From Paractinoplanes deccanensis (GTDB lineage: Bacteria; Actinomycetota; Actinomycetes; Mycobacteriales; Micromonosporaceae), in the NCBI RefSeq assembly GCF_016862115.1, contig NZ_BOMI01000070.1, positions 25,118-89,117 on the forward strand: a stretch of 64,000 bases of DNA. Reading direction: 5' to 3'. The notes under the pieces are model-generated. The model searched no databases and had not been told where the DNA came from. It saw nothing but the letters and a program-made list of their open reading frames with translations. Shown here one piece after another: positions 43,260 to 51,224 of this stretch. A program made the position numbers and the translations under genes. How positions within the stretch are numbered: position 1 is the first letter of the stretch; the number at the start of each line of letters is the position of its first letter.

Positions 43260-44528
43260 GTGACCGCAACCCTCGCCGGCCGCGACACCGGCTCACGGCA
43301 GATCGCCGGCGCCACCCGCCTCGGCTGGCTGGACGCCCTGCGCGGCTACGCGGCCCTGGTCGTGGTGCTGTTCCACCTCAGCCCGCAGGTGCTCGGCGCC
43401 GAGCGGCACCTCGCGATCATGCGCCACATCGACTTCGGCAAGTACGGCGTGCTGCTGTTCTTCCTGGTCAGCGGCTACGTCATCCCCATGTCGCTGGAAC
43501 GGCACGGCGACCTGCGGCGGTTCTGGATCGGCCGGCTCTGCCGGATCTACCCCGCCTACCTGGCCACCGTCGGGCTGGTCGCCGTCCTGGTCACGGCCGG
43601 GCTGATGCACTGGCCGGCCTCCCTGCGCACGGAGACCGTCACCGGCGTCCTCGCCCACCTCACGATGACGCCCGACCTGGCCGGGGTGCGCGGCGTGGTC
43701 CGCGTCCTCTGGACGCTGTCCTACGAGATGGCCTTCTACCTGATCGTCGCGGGCCTGTTCGCGTGGCGGCTGCACCGGCTCAGCGCCTGGTGGGCCGCCG
43801 GTCTCGCCCTGGCCGCCGCGCTCGCCGGGCCGCAGCTGCCCGACGACCTGCTCGGCGCCACCTTCCACGACCGGCGCCTCACCGCGGCGGCCGTCCTGCT
43901 GCTGACCGTCCTCAGCGTCGTGGCGTACGTGCGGCGGCGGCTGGTGCGCGCGGCCGGCGCCGCGGGCCTCGCTGTGGTCCTCCTGCCCGCCCTCAACGGC
44001 CATCCCGCGCCCGGCAGCACCGTCATCGCGTCGTGGCAGGGGCTCGCGCTGCTCGCCGTCATGTTCGCCGGCACCGTCGTGTACCGCTGCGAGAACGGCC
44101 ACCTCCGGCACCGTACCGCCGCGGCCGCGCTCGCCGTGGTCCTCCTCGCGGTCACCGGCGCGCACTGGGCCCACCTCGGCACCCGGGTCTGGCTCCTCAC
44201 CGGCGCGGCGGTCGCGGTCACCTTCGCCGCCGCGTACGCCCTGCGGCACCGGGCCTTTCCCGAGGTGCTGACCGGGCTGGGGCGGATCAGCTACTCGCTC
44301 TACCTGCTGCACGTCGTGGTGCTGTTCCAGCTGCCGCGCCTCATCCCCGGCCTCGCCTCGCAGCCCCTCACCCTCCGGCTGGCCACCGGCGCCGGCTACC
44401 TGACGGCCGCGCTCGTTCTCGCCTGGATCTCCTACCGGCTCGTCGAACTGCCCGGCCAGGCGCTCGGCCGCAGGCTCACGAAAGGTGGCAGCCCGGCTGC
44501 GGAGCGCGCCGTTGCGAATTCGAGCTGA
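43260..44528 (+). CDS. Acyltransferase family 3 membrane protein
   Basis: A 422-residue O-acyltransferase-like protein with about ten membrane helices. The family motif is RLGWLDALRGYAALVVVLFH (catalytic His) and YGVLLFFLVSGYVIPMSLER. SYSLYLLHVVVLFQLP is the late conserved segment. GTG at 43260. It is the first of two close paralogues inserted between arc and dop. Such proteins acylate sugars or other extracytoplasmic acceptors. Confidence 0.9.
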   Translation: MTATLAGRDTGSRQIAGATRLGWLDALRGYAALVVVLFHLSPQVLGAERHLAIMRHIDFGKYGVLLFFLVSGYVIPMSLERHGDLRRFWIGRLCRIYPAYLATVGLVAVLVTAGLMHWPASLRTETVTGVLAHLTMTPDLAGVRGVVRVLWTLSYEMAFYLIVAGLFAWRLHRLSAWWAAGLALAAALAGPQLPDDLLGATFHDRRLTAAAVLLLTVLSVVAYVRRRLVRAAGAAGLAVVLLPALNGHPAPGSTVIASWQGLALLAVMFAGTVVYRCENGHLRHRTAAAALAVVLLAVTGAHWAHLGTRVWLLTGAAVAVTFAAAYALRHRAFPEVLTGLGRISYSLYLLHVVVLFQLPRLIPGLASQPLTLRLATGAGYLTAALVLAWISYRLVELPGQALGRRLTKGGSPAAERAVANSS

Positions 44529-44586
44529 CTTAGAAATCACACAGGGGCTTCACAACTGAGTACGGATCGGTAAGGTACTGCGGGCC

Positions 44587-45954
44587 ATGACTGCGATCAT
44601 CTCCCCGCTGCCGAGCACCGCCACCCCACCCCCCACGACGGCCGCCCCCGCCCGGATGGCCTGGCTCGACGCCCTGCGGGGCTTCGCCGCCCTGGTCGTG
44701 GCCTGGTACCACATCAGCCCGTCGGTCATCGGAGGCGCCCACCACGGCGCCATCCACAAATACATCGACCTGGGCAAGTACGGCGTCCTGCTGTTCTTCC
44801 TCGTCAGCGGCTACGTCATCCCGATGTCGCTGGAACGGCACGGCTCACCGCGCAAGTTCTGGGTCGGCCGGCTGTTCCGCATCTACCCGGCCTACCTGGT
44901 CACCATCGCCGCCGTCCTCGCGTTCGTCGCGGCCGACGTGATCGACCTGCAACAGTCGCTGCGGGCCGAGACCGTCACCGGCGTCCTCAGCCACGTCACG
45001 ATGATGCAGGACTTCGTCGGCATCCGCGGCCTGGTCTGGCCCTTCTGGACGCTCGGCTTCGAGATGGCGTTCTACCTGATCGTGGCCGGCATGTTCGTCT
45101 GGGGCCTGCACCGCCTCAGCGCCTGGTGGGCCGCCGGCCTGGCACTGATCGCCGTCGCCGCCGGGCCCGCGCTGCCCAACGCCCTGTTCGGCGGCGACGC
45201 CGCCGCCCGCCGGCTGACCGCCGCCGCGCTGGTGCTCGTCCTGGGGCTCAGCCTCATCGCCTACCTCAGCGGCCGGCGGACCCTCGTCGCGGCGGCCGGC
45301 CTCGCCGGGCTCGCCGTCATCGCCCTGCCCCTGCTCAACGGGCACAGCACCAGATGGAGCACGGCGACGTCGTCGTGGCAGGCCGTCCTCATGCTCAGCA
45401 TCATGTTCGCCGGCACCGTCATCTACCGGCTCCACCACGCGCAGATCAACCGACTCGCCGGATTCGGCACCCTCGCGCTGGTGCTGGCCGCCTCCGCCGT
45501 CGCCACGTGGCTCCACACCGGAACCCGCGCCGAGCTCACCCGGTGGACGATCATCTCCGTCGCCGTCGCGGCCACCTTCGCCCTCGGCTTCGCCCTGCGC
45601 CACCGGCGCGTGCCCGCCGTCCTCACCTGGCTCGGCGCGGTCAGCTACTCGCTCTACCTGCTCCACTTCGTGGTGCTGCTCGTCGTCGTGCACTACATCG
45701 GCAAGCGCAACCCCACGGTCGGCGACCGGGTGACCCTCGGCGTCTGCTTCGCCGTCGGCAGCCTGCTGGTGGCCTGGCTCAGCTACCGCTACATCGAACT
45801 GCCCGGCCAGAGACTCGGCCGCCACGCGCAGCGCCTCCTCGACAACCGGCTCGGTCCCGACCGGGCCCGGCGCGGCCCCGACAAGGCGCCCGTCGCCACT
45901 GAGAGTGCCGTAGTCGGCACAGGCCGGGGCGAGAAGGTCAGCCGAACCGTCTAG
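44587..45954 (+). CDS. Acyltransferase family 3 membrane protein (paralogue)
   Basis: A 455-residue protein of the same family, parallel to the previous gene throughout: WLDALRGFAALVVAWYH, GKYGVLLFFLVSGYVIPMSL, then RAETVTGVLSH, HRLSAWWAAGLAL and SYSLYLLHFVV. The shared phrases show a tandem duplication with later divergence. It has its own AT-richer leader (44530-44586). The C-terminal tail is longer and basic. Its stop is about 50 nt before dop. Confidence 0.9.
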   Translation: MTAIISPLPSTATPPPTTAAPARMAWLDALRGFAALVVAWYHISPSVIGGAHHGAIHKYIDLGKYGVLLFFLVSGYVIPMSLERHGSPRKFWVGRLFRIYPAYLVTIAAVLAFVAADVIDLQQSLRAETVTGVLSHVTMMQDFVGIRGLVWPFWTLGFEMAFYLIVAGMFVWGLHRLSAWWAAGLALIAVAAGPALPNALFGGDAAARRLTAAALVLVLGLSLIAYLSGRRTLVAAAGLAGLAVIALPLLNGHSTRWSTATSSWQAVLMLSIMFAGTVIYRLHHAQINRLAGFGTLALVLAASAVATWLHTGTRAELTRWTIISVAVAATFALGFALRHRRVPAVLTWLGAVSYSLYLLHFVVLLVVVHYIGKRNPTVGDRVTLGVCFAVGSLLVAWLSYRYIELPGQRLGRHAQRLLDNRLGPDRARRGPDKAPVATESAVVGTGRGEKVSRTV

Positions 45955-46004
45955 AGTCGATGCATGAGCAGTAGGGGCACGGCCATGGCGGGCGGAGTAA
46001 TGGC

Positions 46005-47522
46005 ATGAGCGTTCGACGGATTATGGGCACCGAAGTCGAGTACGGCATCTCCGTGCCGGGGCAGCCCGGCGCCAACCCGATGGTCACCTCGTCCCAGGTG
46101 GTCAACGCCTACGGCGCACGACCCGAACTCAACCGCGGCGGCCGGGCCCGATGGGACTACGAGGAGGAGTCGCCGCTGCGCGACGCCCGCGGCTTCACCT
46201 ACAGCGGAGCCGCCTACGACCCCGCGGACGCCCTCGCCGACGAAGACCTCGGCCTGGCCAACGTGATACTGACCAACGGCGCCCGGCTCTACGTCGACCA
46301 CGCGCACCCCGAATACAGCACCCCCGAGGTGACCAACCCGCTCGACGTCGTCAAGTGGGACAAAGCCGGCGAACGCGTCATGGCCGAGGCGTCCCGGCGT
46401 GCCGCCACCATCCCCGGCACCCACCGCATCCAGCTCTACAAGAACAACACCGACAACAAGGGCGCCTCGTACGGCTCGCACGAGAACTACCTCATGCGCC
46501 GCCAGACACCCTTCGCCGACATCGTCGCCCACCTCACGCCGTTCTTCGTCACCCGGCAGATCTTCTGCGGCGCCGGCCGCGTCGGCATCGGCCAGGACGG
46601 CTCCGGCGCCGGCTTCCAGATCTCCTCCCGCGCCGACTTCTTCGAGGTCGAGGTCGGGCTCGAGACCACCCTCAAACGGCCGATCATCAACACCCGCGAC
46701 GAACCCCACGCCGACGCCGACAAATACCGGCGCCTGCACGTCATCATCGGCGACGCCAACCTCTCCGAGATCGCCACCTACCTCAAGGCCGGCACCACCT
46801 CGCTCGTCCTCAACATGATCGAGGAAAAGGTCTTCAGCGGCGACCTCGGCATCGCCGACCCCGTCAGCGAGCTCAAGTCGGTCAGCCACGACCCCTCCCT
46901 CGCCCACCTCATCCGGCTGCGCGACGGCCGCCGGCTCACCGCCCTCGACCTGCAATGGGCCTACTACGAGCGCGCCCGCGCGTTCGTCGAGGAGCGCGAG
47001 GGCGACGACGCCGACGAGCAGACCCTCGACATCCTCGACCGGTGGGAGGACGTGCTCGACAAGCTCGGGCGCGACCCCATGGAGTGCGCCGACAGCCTCG
47101 ACTGGGTGGCCAAGCTGCGGCTCCTCGAGGGCTACCGCGAACGCGAGAACCTCGCCTGGTCGTCGCCGAAACTCCAGCTCGTCGACCTGCAATACGCCGA
47201 CGTACGGCCCGAGAAAGGCCTCTACCACCGGCTCGTGGCGCGCGGCTCGATGAAGACGCTGCTCGACCCGGCCGACGTGCAGATGGCCATGTCCGAGCCG
47301 CCGGAGGACACGCGCGCCTACTTCCGCGGCCGCTGCCTCGCCCAGTACGCGTCCGAAGTGGTCGCGGCCAGCTGGGACTCGGTCATCTTCGACGTCGGGC
47401 GCGAGTCGCTCGTGCGGGTGCCGATGATGGAGCCCGAGCGCGGGACGAAGAAGCACGTCGGGGCCCTGTTCGACAAGTGCGAGAGCGCGAAGGACCTGCT
47501 CGAGGTGATCACGAGCCGCTGA
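46005..47522 (+). CDS. dop: Depupylase/deamidase of Pup
   Basis: A 505-residue ATP-dependent carboxylate-amine-ligase-fold enzyme that deamidates the C-terminal Gln of Pup and removes Pup from substrates. It begins RRIMGTEVEYGISVPGQPGA, the diagnostic Dop N-terminus with the Mg/ATP Glu. NTRDEPHADADKYRRLH and KNNTDNKGASYGSHENYL are the other active-site parts. ATG at 46005. Close to PafA (this window) but about 50 residues longer, as expected with the Dop loop near residues 40-60. Pup follows after 99 nt. Confidence 0.97.
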   Translation: MSVRRIMGTEVEYGISVPGQPGANPMVTSSQVVNAYGARPELNRGGRARWDYEEESPLRDARGFTYSGAAYDPADALADEDLGLANVILTNGARLYVDHAHPEYSTPEVTNPLDVVKWDKAGERVMAEASRRAATIPGTHRIQLYKNNTDNKGASYGSHENYLMRRQTPFADIVAHLTPFFVTRQIFCGAGRVGIGQDGSGAGFQISSRADFFEVEVGLETTLKRPIINTRDEPHADADKYRRLHVIIGDANLSEIATYLKAGTTSLVLNMIEEKVFSGDLGIADPVSELKSVSHDPSLAHLIRLRDGRRLTALDLQWAYYERARAFVEEREGDDADEQTLDILDRWEDVLDKLGRDPMECADSLDWVAKLRLLEGYRERENLAWSSPKLQLVDLQYADVRPEKGLYHRLVARGSMKTLLDPADVQMAMSEPPEDTRAYFRGRCLAQYASEVVAASWDSVIFDVGRESLVRVPMMEPERGTKKHVGALFDKCESAKDLLEVITSR

Positions 47523-47573
47523 GAAACACGAGCGGCCGCGGGCGGTTTTTTGTCATAACGGCGAGGTAGGTTT

Positions 47574-47606
47574 TAGCCACCCGATGTCGCGGGCTTCGGG
47601 TGGCTA
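47574..47606 (+). promoter_or_regulatory. Stem-loop directly before the pup ribosome site
   Basis: TAGCCACCCGA (47574-47584) and TCGGGTGGCTA (47596-47606) are perfect 11-bp inverse repeats with an 11-nt loop. The GAAAGG ribosome site of pup starts at the next base. A T6 run at 47547-47552 after a GC-rich word lies upstream. The stem could protect a processed pup mRNA end or control its translation. Confidence 0.6.
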
Positions 47607-47621
47607 GAAAGGTGGTACCCC

Positions 47622-47837
47622 ATGGCAACTCGAGACACCGGCGGTCAGTCGCAGTCCGGCAAGGGCCGGCAGGACTCAGAGGTTGAGGAAGTCACCACTG
47701 AGGCCAACCCGGAGGTAGCCGAGCGGCACGCCGAAATCACCGAGGACGTCGACGATCTGCTCGACGAAATCGACTCCGTCCTCGAAGAGAACGCAGAAGA
47801 ATTTGTGAGGGGATACGTCCAAAAAGGGGGCCAGTGA
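47622..47837 (+). CDS. pup: Prokaryotic ubiquitin-like protein Pup
   Basis: A 71-residue, largely disordered tag protein. It has an N-terminal Gln/Gly/Ser-rich part, the coiled-coil-forming segment that binds ARC (ANPEVAERHAEITEDVDDLL, DEIDSVLEENAEEFVR), and a C-terminal GGQ. The Gln form must be deamidated by Dop before PafA links it to Lys residues. ATG at 47622 after GAAAGG. Its stop overlaps the next start (GTGA). Confidence 0.98.
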   Translation: MATRDTGGQSQSGKGRQDSEVEEVTTEANPEVAERHAEITEDVDDLLDEIDSVLEENAEEFVRGYVQKGGQ

Positions 47838-48514
47838 CCGATATGTCCGATTTACGGGGATCGGACCTTAAGCACTGCCCTCAATGCGGTCGGGCGTTGC
47901 CGGTGAGCGAGTTTCACCGGAACGCCCGGCGGCCGGACGGACTGGCCTTCTACTGCAAGCAGTGCGCTGCTGAGCGGTCGGAGGCCAGCCGTCGTAAGCG
48001 CGGGGTCAAGGAGCAGCGGCGAGCATCCGAGCCGGTGCCCGAGGGCTCGAAGTGGTGCCCCGACTGCGAGGAGGTCAAGCCGCTCGTCGACTTCGCGCGC
48101 ACCAAGGCGTCGAAGAGTGGCTATCACACGTATTGCCGTCCCTGTCACAACGCTCGTGGCCGGGAGGCAAAACAGCGGCTCTACGGCGGAACGCGCGAGT
48201 ACCACCTGCGGCACCGCTACGGCATCACGGATGCCGAGGCCAAAGAGCTGCTGGCGGAGCAGGGTGGGGTGTGTGCGATCTGTGGCGCGCCCGACCCTCA
48301 ACACGTCGATCACGATCATCGCACCGGGTGGGTGCGCGGGATATTGTGCTTCAACTGCAACGGCGGGCTCGGGCAGTTCCGGGACAGTCCGGCCTACCTT
48401 GCCGAGGCGATCACGTATCTGAAAGGAACCACGTGGCAAAGGACTTTGATCCATCCGGGCGTCTACCGGATTTCTTCACCAACTCGGGGACGTCCTCCTT
48501 CACGCAGTTCCTGA
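47834..48514 (+). CDS. HNH/recombination-endonuclease-VII-type protein
   Basis: A 226-residue protein. Two zinc-ribbon-like units (HCPQCGRALP with FYCKQC; WCPDCEEVK with YCRPC) precede an endonuclease VII-type HNH core: CAICGAPDP, HVDHDHRTG, and LCFNCNGGLG, all with their metal and catalytic residues intact. GTG at 47834 overlaps the pup stop by 4 nt. The 3' end overlaps the prcB start by 82 nt in another frame, so pup, this gene and prcB are coupled. Genes of this type recur between pup and prcB in several actinobacteria; the role is not established. Confidence 0.85.
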   Translation: MTDMSDLRGSDLKHCPQCGRALPVSEFHRNARRPDGLAFYCKQCAAERSEASRRKRGVKEQRRASEPVPEGSKWCPDCEEVKPLVDFARTKASKSGYHTYCRPCHNARGREAKQRLYGGTREYHLRHRYGITDAEAKELLAEQGGVCAICGAPDPQHVDHDHRTGWVRGILCFNCNGGLGQFRDSPAYLAEAITYLKGTTWQRTLIHPGVYRISSPTRGRPPSRSS

Positions 48515-49272
48515 CGCACGCGGCCCCCGAGTTGCTGCCGGGGCGCCGGCCGCTGCCGCCGGGGCTGTCCGCGGACATCGCGCCGCACGGTACGACGATC
48601 GTGGCGATCGCCACCGCTGACGGTGTGGTGATGGGCGGCGACCGGCGGGCGACCATGGGCAATCTGATCGCGAGCCGGGACATCGAGAAGGTGCATCCGG
48701 CCGATTCCTACTCGCTGATCGGCATCGCCGGCACGGCGGGTATCGGCATCGAGCTGATGCGGCTGTTCCAGGTGGAGCTGGAGCACTACGAGAAGATCGA
48801 GGGCACGATGCTCTCGCTCGACGGCAAGGCGAACCGGCTGGCCGGCATGGTGCGCGGCAATCTGGGCGCGGCGATGCAGGGCCTGGCGGTCGTGCCGTTG
48901 TTCGCGGGCTTCGACCTGTCGCCGTCGGATCCGTCCCGGGTGGGGCGCATCTTCAGCTTCGACGTGGCCGGTGGGCTGTACGAGGAGACGGGCTACGACT
49001 CGATCGGCTCGGGTTCGCTGTTCGCGAAGTCGGCGCTGAAGAAGAAGTACCGGCCGGGCCTGAGCACCGACGAGGCCGTCCGGCTGGCCGTGGAGGCGCT
49101 CTACGACGCGGCCGACGACGACACCGCGACGGGCGGGCCCGATCTGACCCGCAAGATTTTCCCGGTGGTGATGACCGCGACGGCGAACGGGACGCACCGT
49201 CTGTCCGAGGAGGAGATCACCGCGGTGGCCGAGCAGGTGGTTTCCGGCCGCATGGAGAACCCGGGCGGCTGA
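48433..49272 (+). CDS. prcB: Proteasome subunit beta
   Basis: A 279-residue precursor of the 20S core beta subunit. A propeptide of about 53 residues (MAKDFDPSGRLPDFF...) ends at PHG, exposing catalytic Thr54 (TTIVAIATADGVVMGGDRRA, with the conserved Asp and Lys/Arg). GTG at 48433, with AAAGGAACC upstream, matches the family start MAKDF. The gene starts inside the preceding nuclease gene. It forms the proteolytic chamber with PrcA. Confidence 0.96.
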   Translation: MAKDFDPSGRLPDFFTNSGTSSFTQFLTHAAPELLPGRRPLPPGLSADIAPHGTTIVAIATADGVVMGGDRRATMGNLIASRDIEKVHPADSYSLIGIAGTAGIGIELMRLFQVELEHYEKIEGTMLSLDGKANRLAGMVRGNLGAAMQGLAVVPLFAGFDLSPSDPSRVGRIFSFDVAGGLYEETGYDSIGSGSLFAKSALKKKYRPGLSTDEAVRLAVEALYDAADDDTATGGPDLTRKIFPVVMTATANGTHRLSEEEITAVAEQVVSGRMENPGG

Positions 49273-49325
49273 GCGCGCCCGGGAAGACAAGACCCGCAGT
49301 CGACTTCATGAGGGAGTAGCCACCC

Positions 49326-50207
49326 GTGGCCATGCAGTTCTACGCATCACCCGAGCAGGTCCAGCGGGACCGCTCGGAGTACGCCCGCAAGGGCATCGCC
49401 CGCGGCCGCTCCGCCGTGGTGCTGACGTACGAGGGCGGCATCCTGCTGGTCGCCGAGAACATCACCACCCTTCGCAAGATCAGCGAGATCTACGACAAGA
49501 TCGGGTTCGCCGCTGTCGGGCGGTACAACGAGTTCGAGAACCTGCGCCGGGCCGGCGTGCGGATGGCCGATCTCAACGGCTACAGCTACGACCGGCGGGA
49601 CGTGACCGGGCGCGGCCTGGCGAACGCGTACACGCAGACGCTCGGTGCGATCTTCACGGAGACGCAGAAGCCGTACGAGGTGGAGATCTGCGTGGCGCAG
49701 GTCGGCGCCTCGCCGGAGACCGACGAGCTGTACCGGATCACGTACGACGGCTCGGTGATGGACGAGCCGGGGTTCATGGCGATGGGCGGGCAGGCCGAGG
49801 CGATCTCGAACGTGCTGCGAGAGCGGCACGACACGGCGGCCGACCTGCCGGCGGCGCTGGCGCTGGCGGCCGAGGCGCTGGGCAGCGTGGGCGGCGAGAA
49901 CGGCCAGACCCGCAAGCTGGACGCGAAGCAGCTGGAGGTGGCGGTGCTCGACCGTCGCCGCAAGGGCCGCGCGTTCCGGCGTATCGCCGGGGCGGCGCTG
50001 ACCACGCTGCTCGAGGGCGGCAAGGACGTGCCGGAGAAGGAGCTGGGTGACGTGGACGCCGCCCCGCCGAACCCGGCGGGCGACAAGCCGACCGTGTCCG
50101 CGGCGTCGGAGGACACCGAGGACAAGAGCGGCGAGGCGGCGAAGGCGAAGGCCGGCGACGCCGACCCGTCCGAGCCGGCCGACGGCGTCAACGGCGACGG
50201 TTCCTGA
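49326..50207 (+). CDS. prcA: Proteasome subunit alpha
   Basis: A 293-residue alpha subunit forming the outer gating rings. It starts MAMQFYASPEQVQRDRSEYA with the family gating segment, then ARKGIARGRSAVVLTYEGGI. A C-terminal Lys/Glu/Ala-rich tail (about 50 residues) follows the core. GTG at 49326 after GAGGGAG; ATG two codons on is also possible. It lies 53 nt after prcB and ends in a terminator. Confidence 0.96.
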   Translation: MAMQFYASPEQVQRDRSEYARKGIARGRSAVVLTYEGGILLVAENITTLRKISEIYDKIGFAAVGRYNEFENLRRAGVRMADLNGYSYDRRDVTGRGLANAYTQTLGAIFTETQKPYEVEICVAQVGASPETDELYRITYDGSVMDEPGFMAMGGQAEAISNVLRERHDTAADLPAALALAAEALGSVGGENGQTRKLDAKQLEVAVLDRRRKGRAFRRIAGAALTTLLEGGKDVPEKELGDVDAAPPNPAGDKPTVSAASEDTEDKSGEAAKAKAGDADPSEPADGVNGDGS

Positions 50208-50214
50208 CGGCGCG

Positions 50215-50239
50215 CGGGGCGCGGGCGTGCCGCGCCCCG
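50215..50239. terminator. Terminator between prcA and the RmlB-like gene
   Basis: CGGGGCGCGG (50215-50224) pairs perfectly with CCGCGCCCCG (50230-50239) around a 5-nt loop. It sits between convergent stops at 50207 and 50242 and can serve both strands. Confidence 0.78.
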
Positions 50240-50241
50240 TG

Positions 50242-51168
50242 TCAGCCGATCTGGGGTCGCCACCAGCCCGGATGCTCGCGGTACCACCGGATGGTCGCCG
50301 CGAGCCCGGTGGCGAACTCGACCTGGGGCTGCCAGCCCAGCTCGTCGCGGATCTTGCCGTCGTCGAGGACGCAGCGCAGGTCGTCGCCGGTGGGCAGGGG
50401 CGCGTCGGCCACCCTGTCGGGGCCGGCGCCCATCTCGTCGAGCACCATCGCGATCAGCGCGCGTTCGCTGAGCTCGACCGAGCCGCCCACGTGGTAGGTC
50501 TCGCCGGGCCGGCCGCGGGCCAGCACCAGGGCGATGGCGCGGCAGTGGTCGTCGACGTGCAGCCAGTCGCGTTCGCGGTCCGCGCGCAGGGGCACCGTCC
50601 CGCCGTCCAGGAGCCGCGTCACGGCCCGGGGGAGGACGCCGGCGGGGTGCTGGTGGGTGCCGTACGTCGTGCTGCCGCGCACGACCATGGCGGGCAGGCC
50701 GTGGGTGCGGTGGAAGGCCACGGCGAGCAGGTCGGCGCCGGCGAGGGCCGCCGCGGCGGGTGAGGTGGGCGCGAGCCGGGCGCTCTCCGGGTGGGGGCCG
50801 CCCGGGCCGCAGGCCGTTTCGCAGGACATGTGCACAAATCGGGCGGATCCGTGGCGCTGGGCGGCGCTGAGCAGCACCGAGGTCGCCAGGACGTGGGACG
50901 CCTGGCCGGCGAAGGCGGCGTGGACGATCGTGTCGCAGCGCGGGACCAGCGCGCCGACGAGCGCGGGGTCGCAGGCGTCGCCGGGCACGAAGTCGAGGCG
51001 CTTGGCGTGGGCGACGTCGCCGAGGGTGTCGAAGCTCGCCGTACCGTACGACAGCTTGTCCAGGATCGTGACGGACGCGCCCTCGAGCCCCGGCAGCCGG
51101 TCGGCCAGGACGGCCCGCACGAAGTGCGAGCCGAGGAAGCCGGCGCCACCGGTGACCAGAACGTTCAT
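50242..51168 (-). CDS. RmlB-like NAD-dependent epimerase/dehydratase homologue lacking the YxxxK motif
   Basis: A 308-residue extended-SDR protein clearly related to dTDP-glucose 4,6-dehydratase: MNVLVTGGAGFLGSHFVRAV, AFHRTHGLPAMVVRGSTTYG, RDWLHVDDHCRAIALVLARG and ETYHVGG. Where RmlB has the catalytic Tyr-x3-Lys (PYSASK) this protein reads SPAAAALAGAD, and the usual Thr-Asp-Glu catalytic triad region reads MSCETACG. It is therefore probably not a dehydratase. I chose ATG at 51168; the frame open to 51195 has a weaker start. It lies antisense between prcA and pafA. Confidence 0.87.
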   Translation of the reverse strand: MNVLVTGGAGFLGSHFVRAVLADRLPGLEGASVTILDKLSYGTASFDTLGDVAHAKRLDFVPGDACDPALVGALVPRCDTIVHAAFAGQASHVLATSVLLSAAQRHGSARFVHMSCETACGPGGPHPESARLAPTSPAAAALAGADLLAVAFHRTHGLPAMVVRGSTTYGTHQHPAGVLPRAVTRLLDGGTVPLRADRERDWLHVDDHCRAIALVLARGRPGETYHVGGSVELSERALIAMVLDEMGAGPDRVADAPLPTGDDLRCVLDDGKIRDELGWQPQVEFATGLAATIRWYREHPGWWRPQIG

Positions 51169-51224
51169 CCTGTCCAGGAGTCTAGTGACTGCCATCGGGT
51201 GGCCGATGAGGCTAATGTTTCGTC

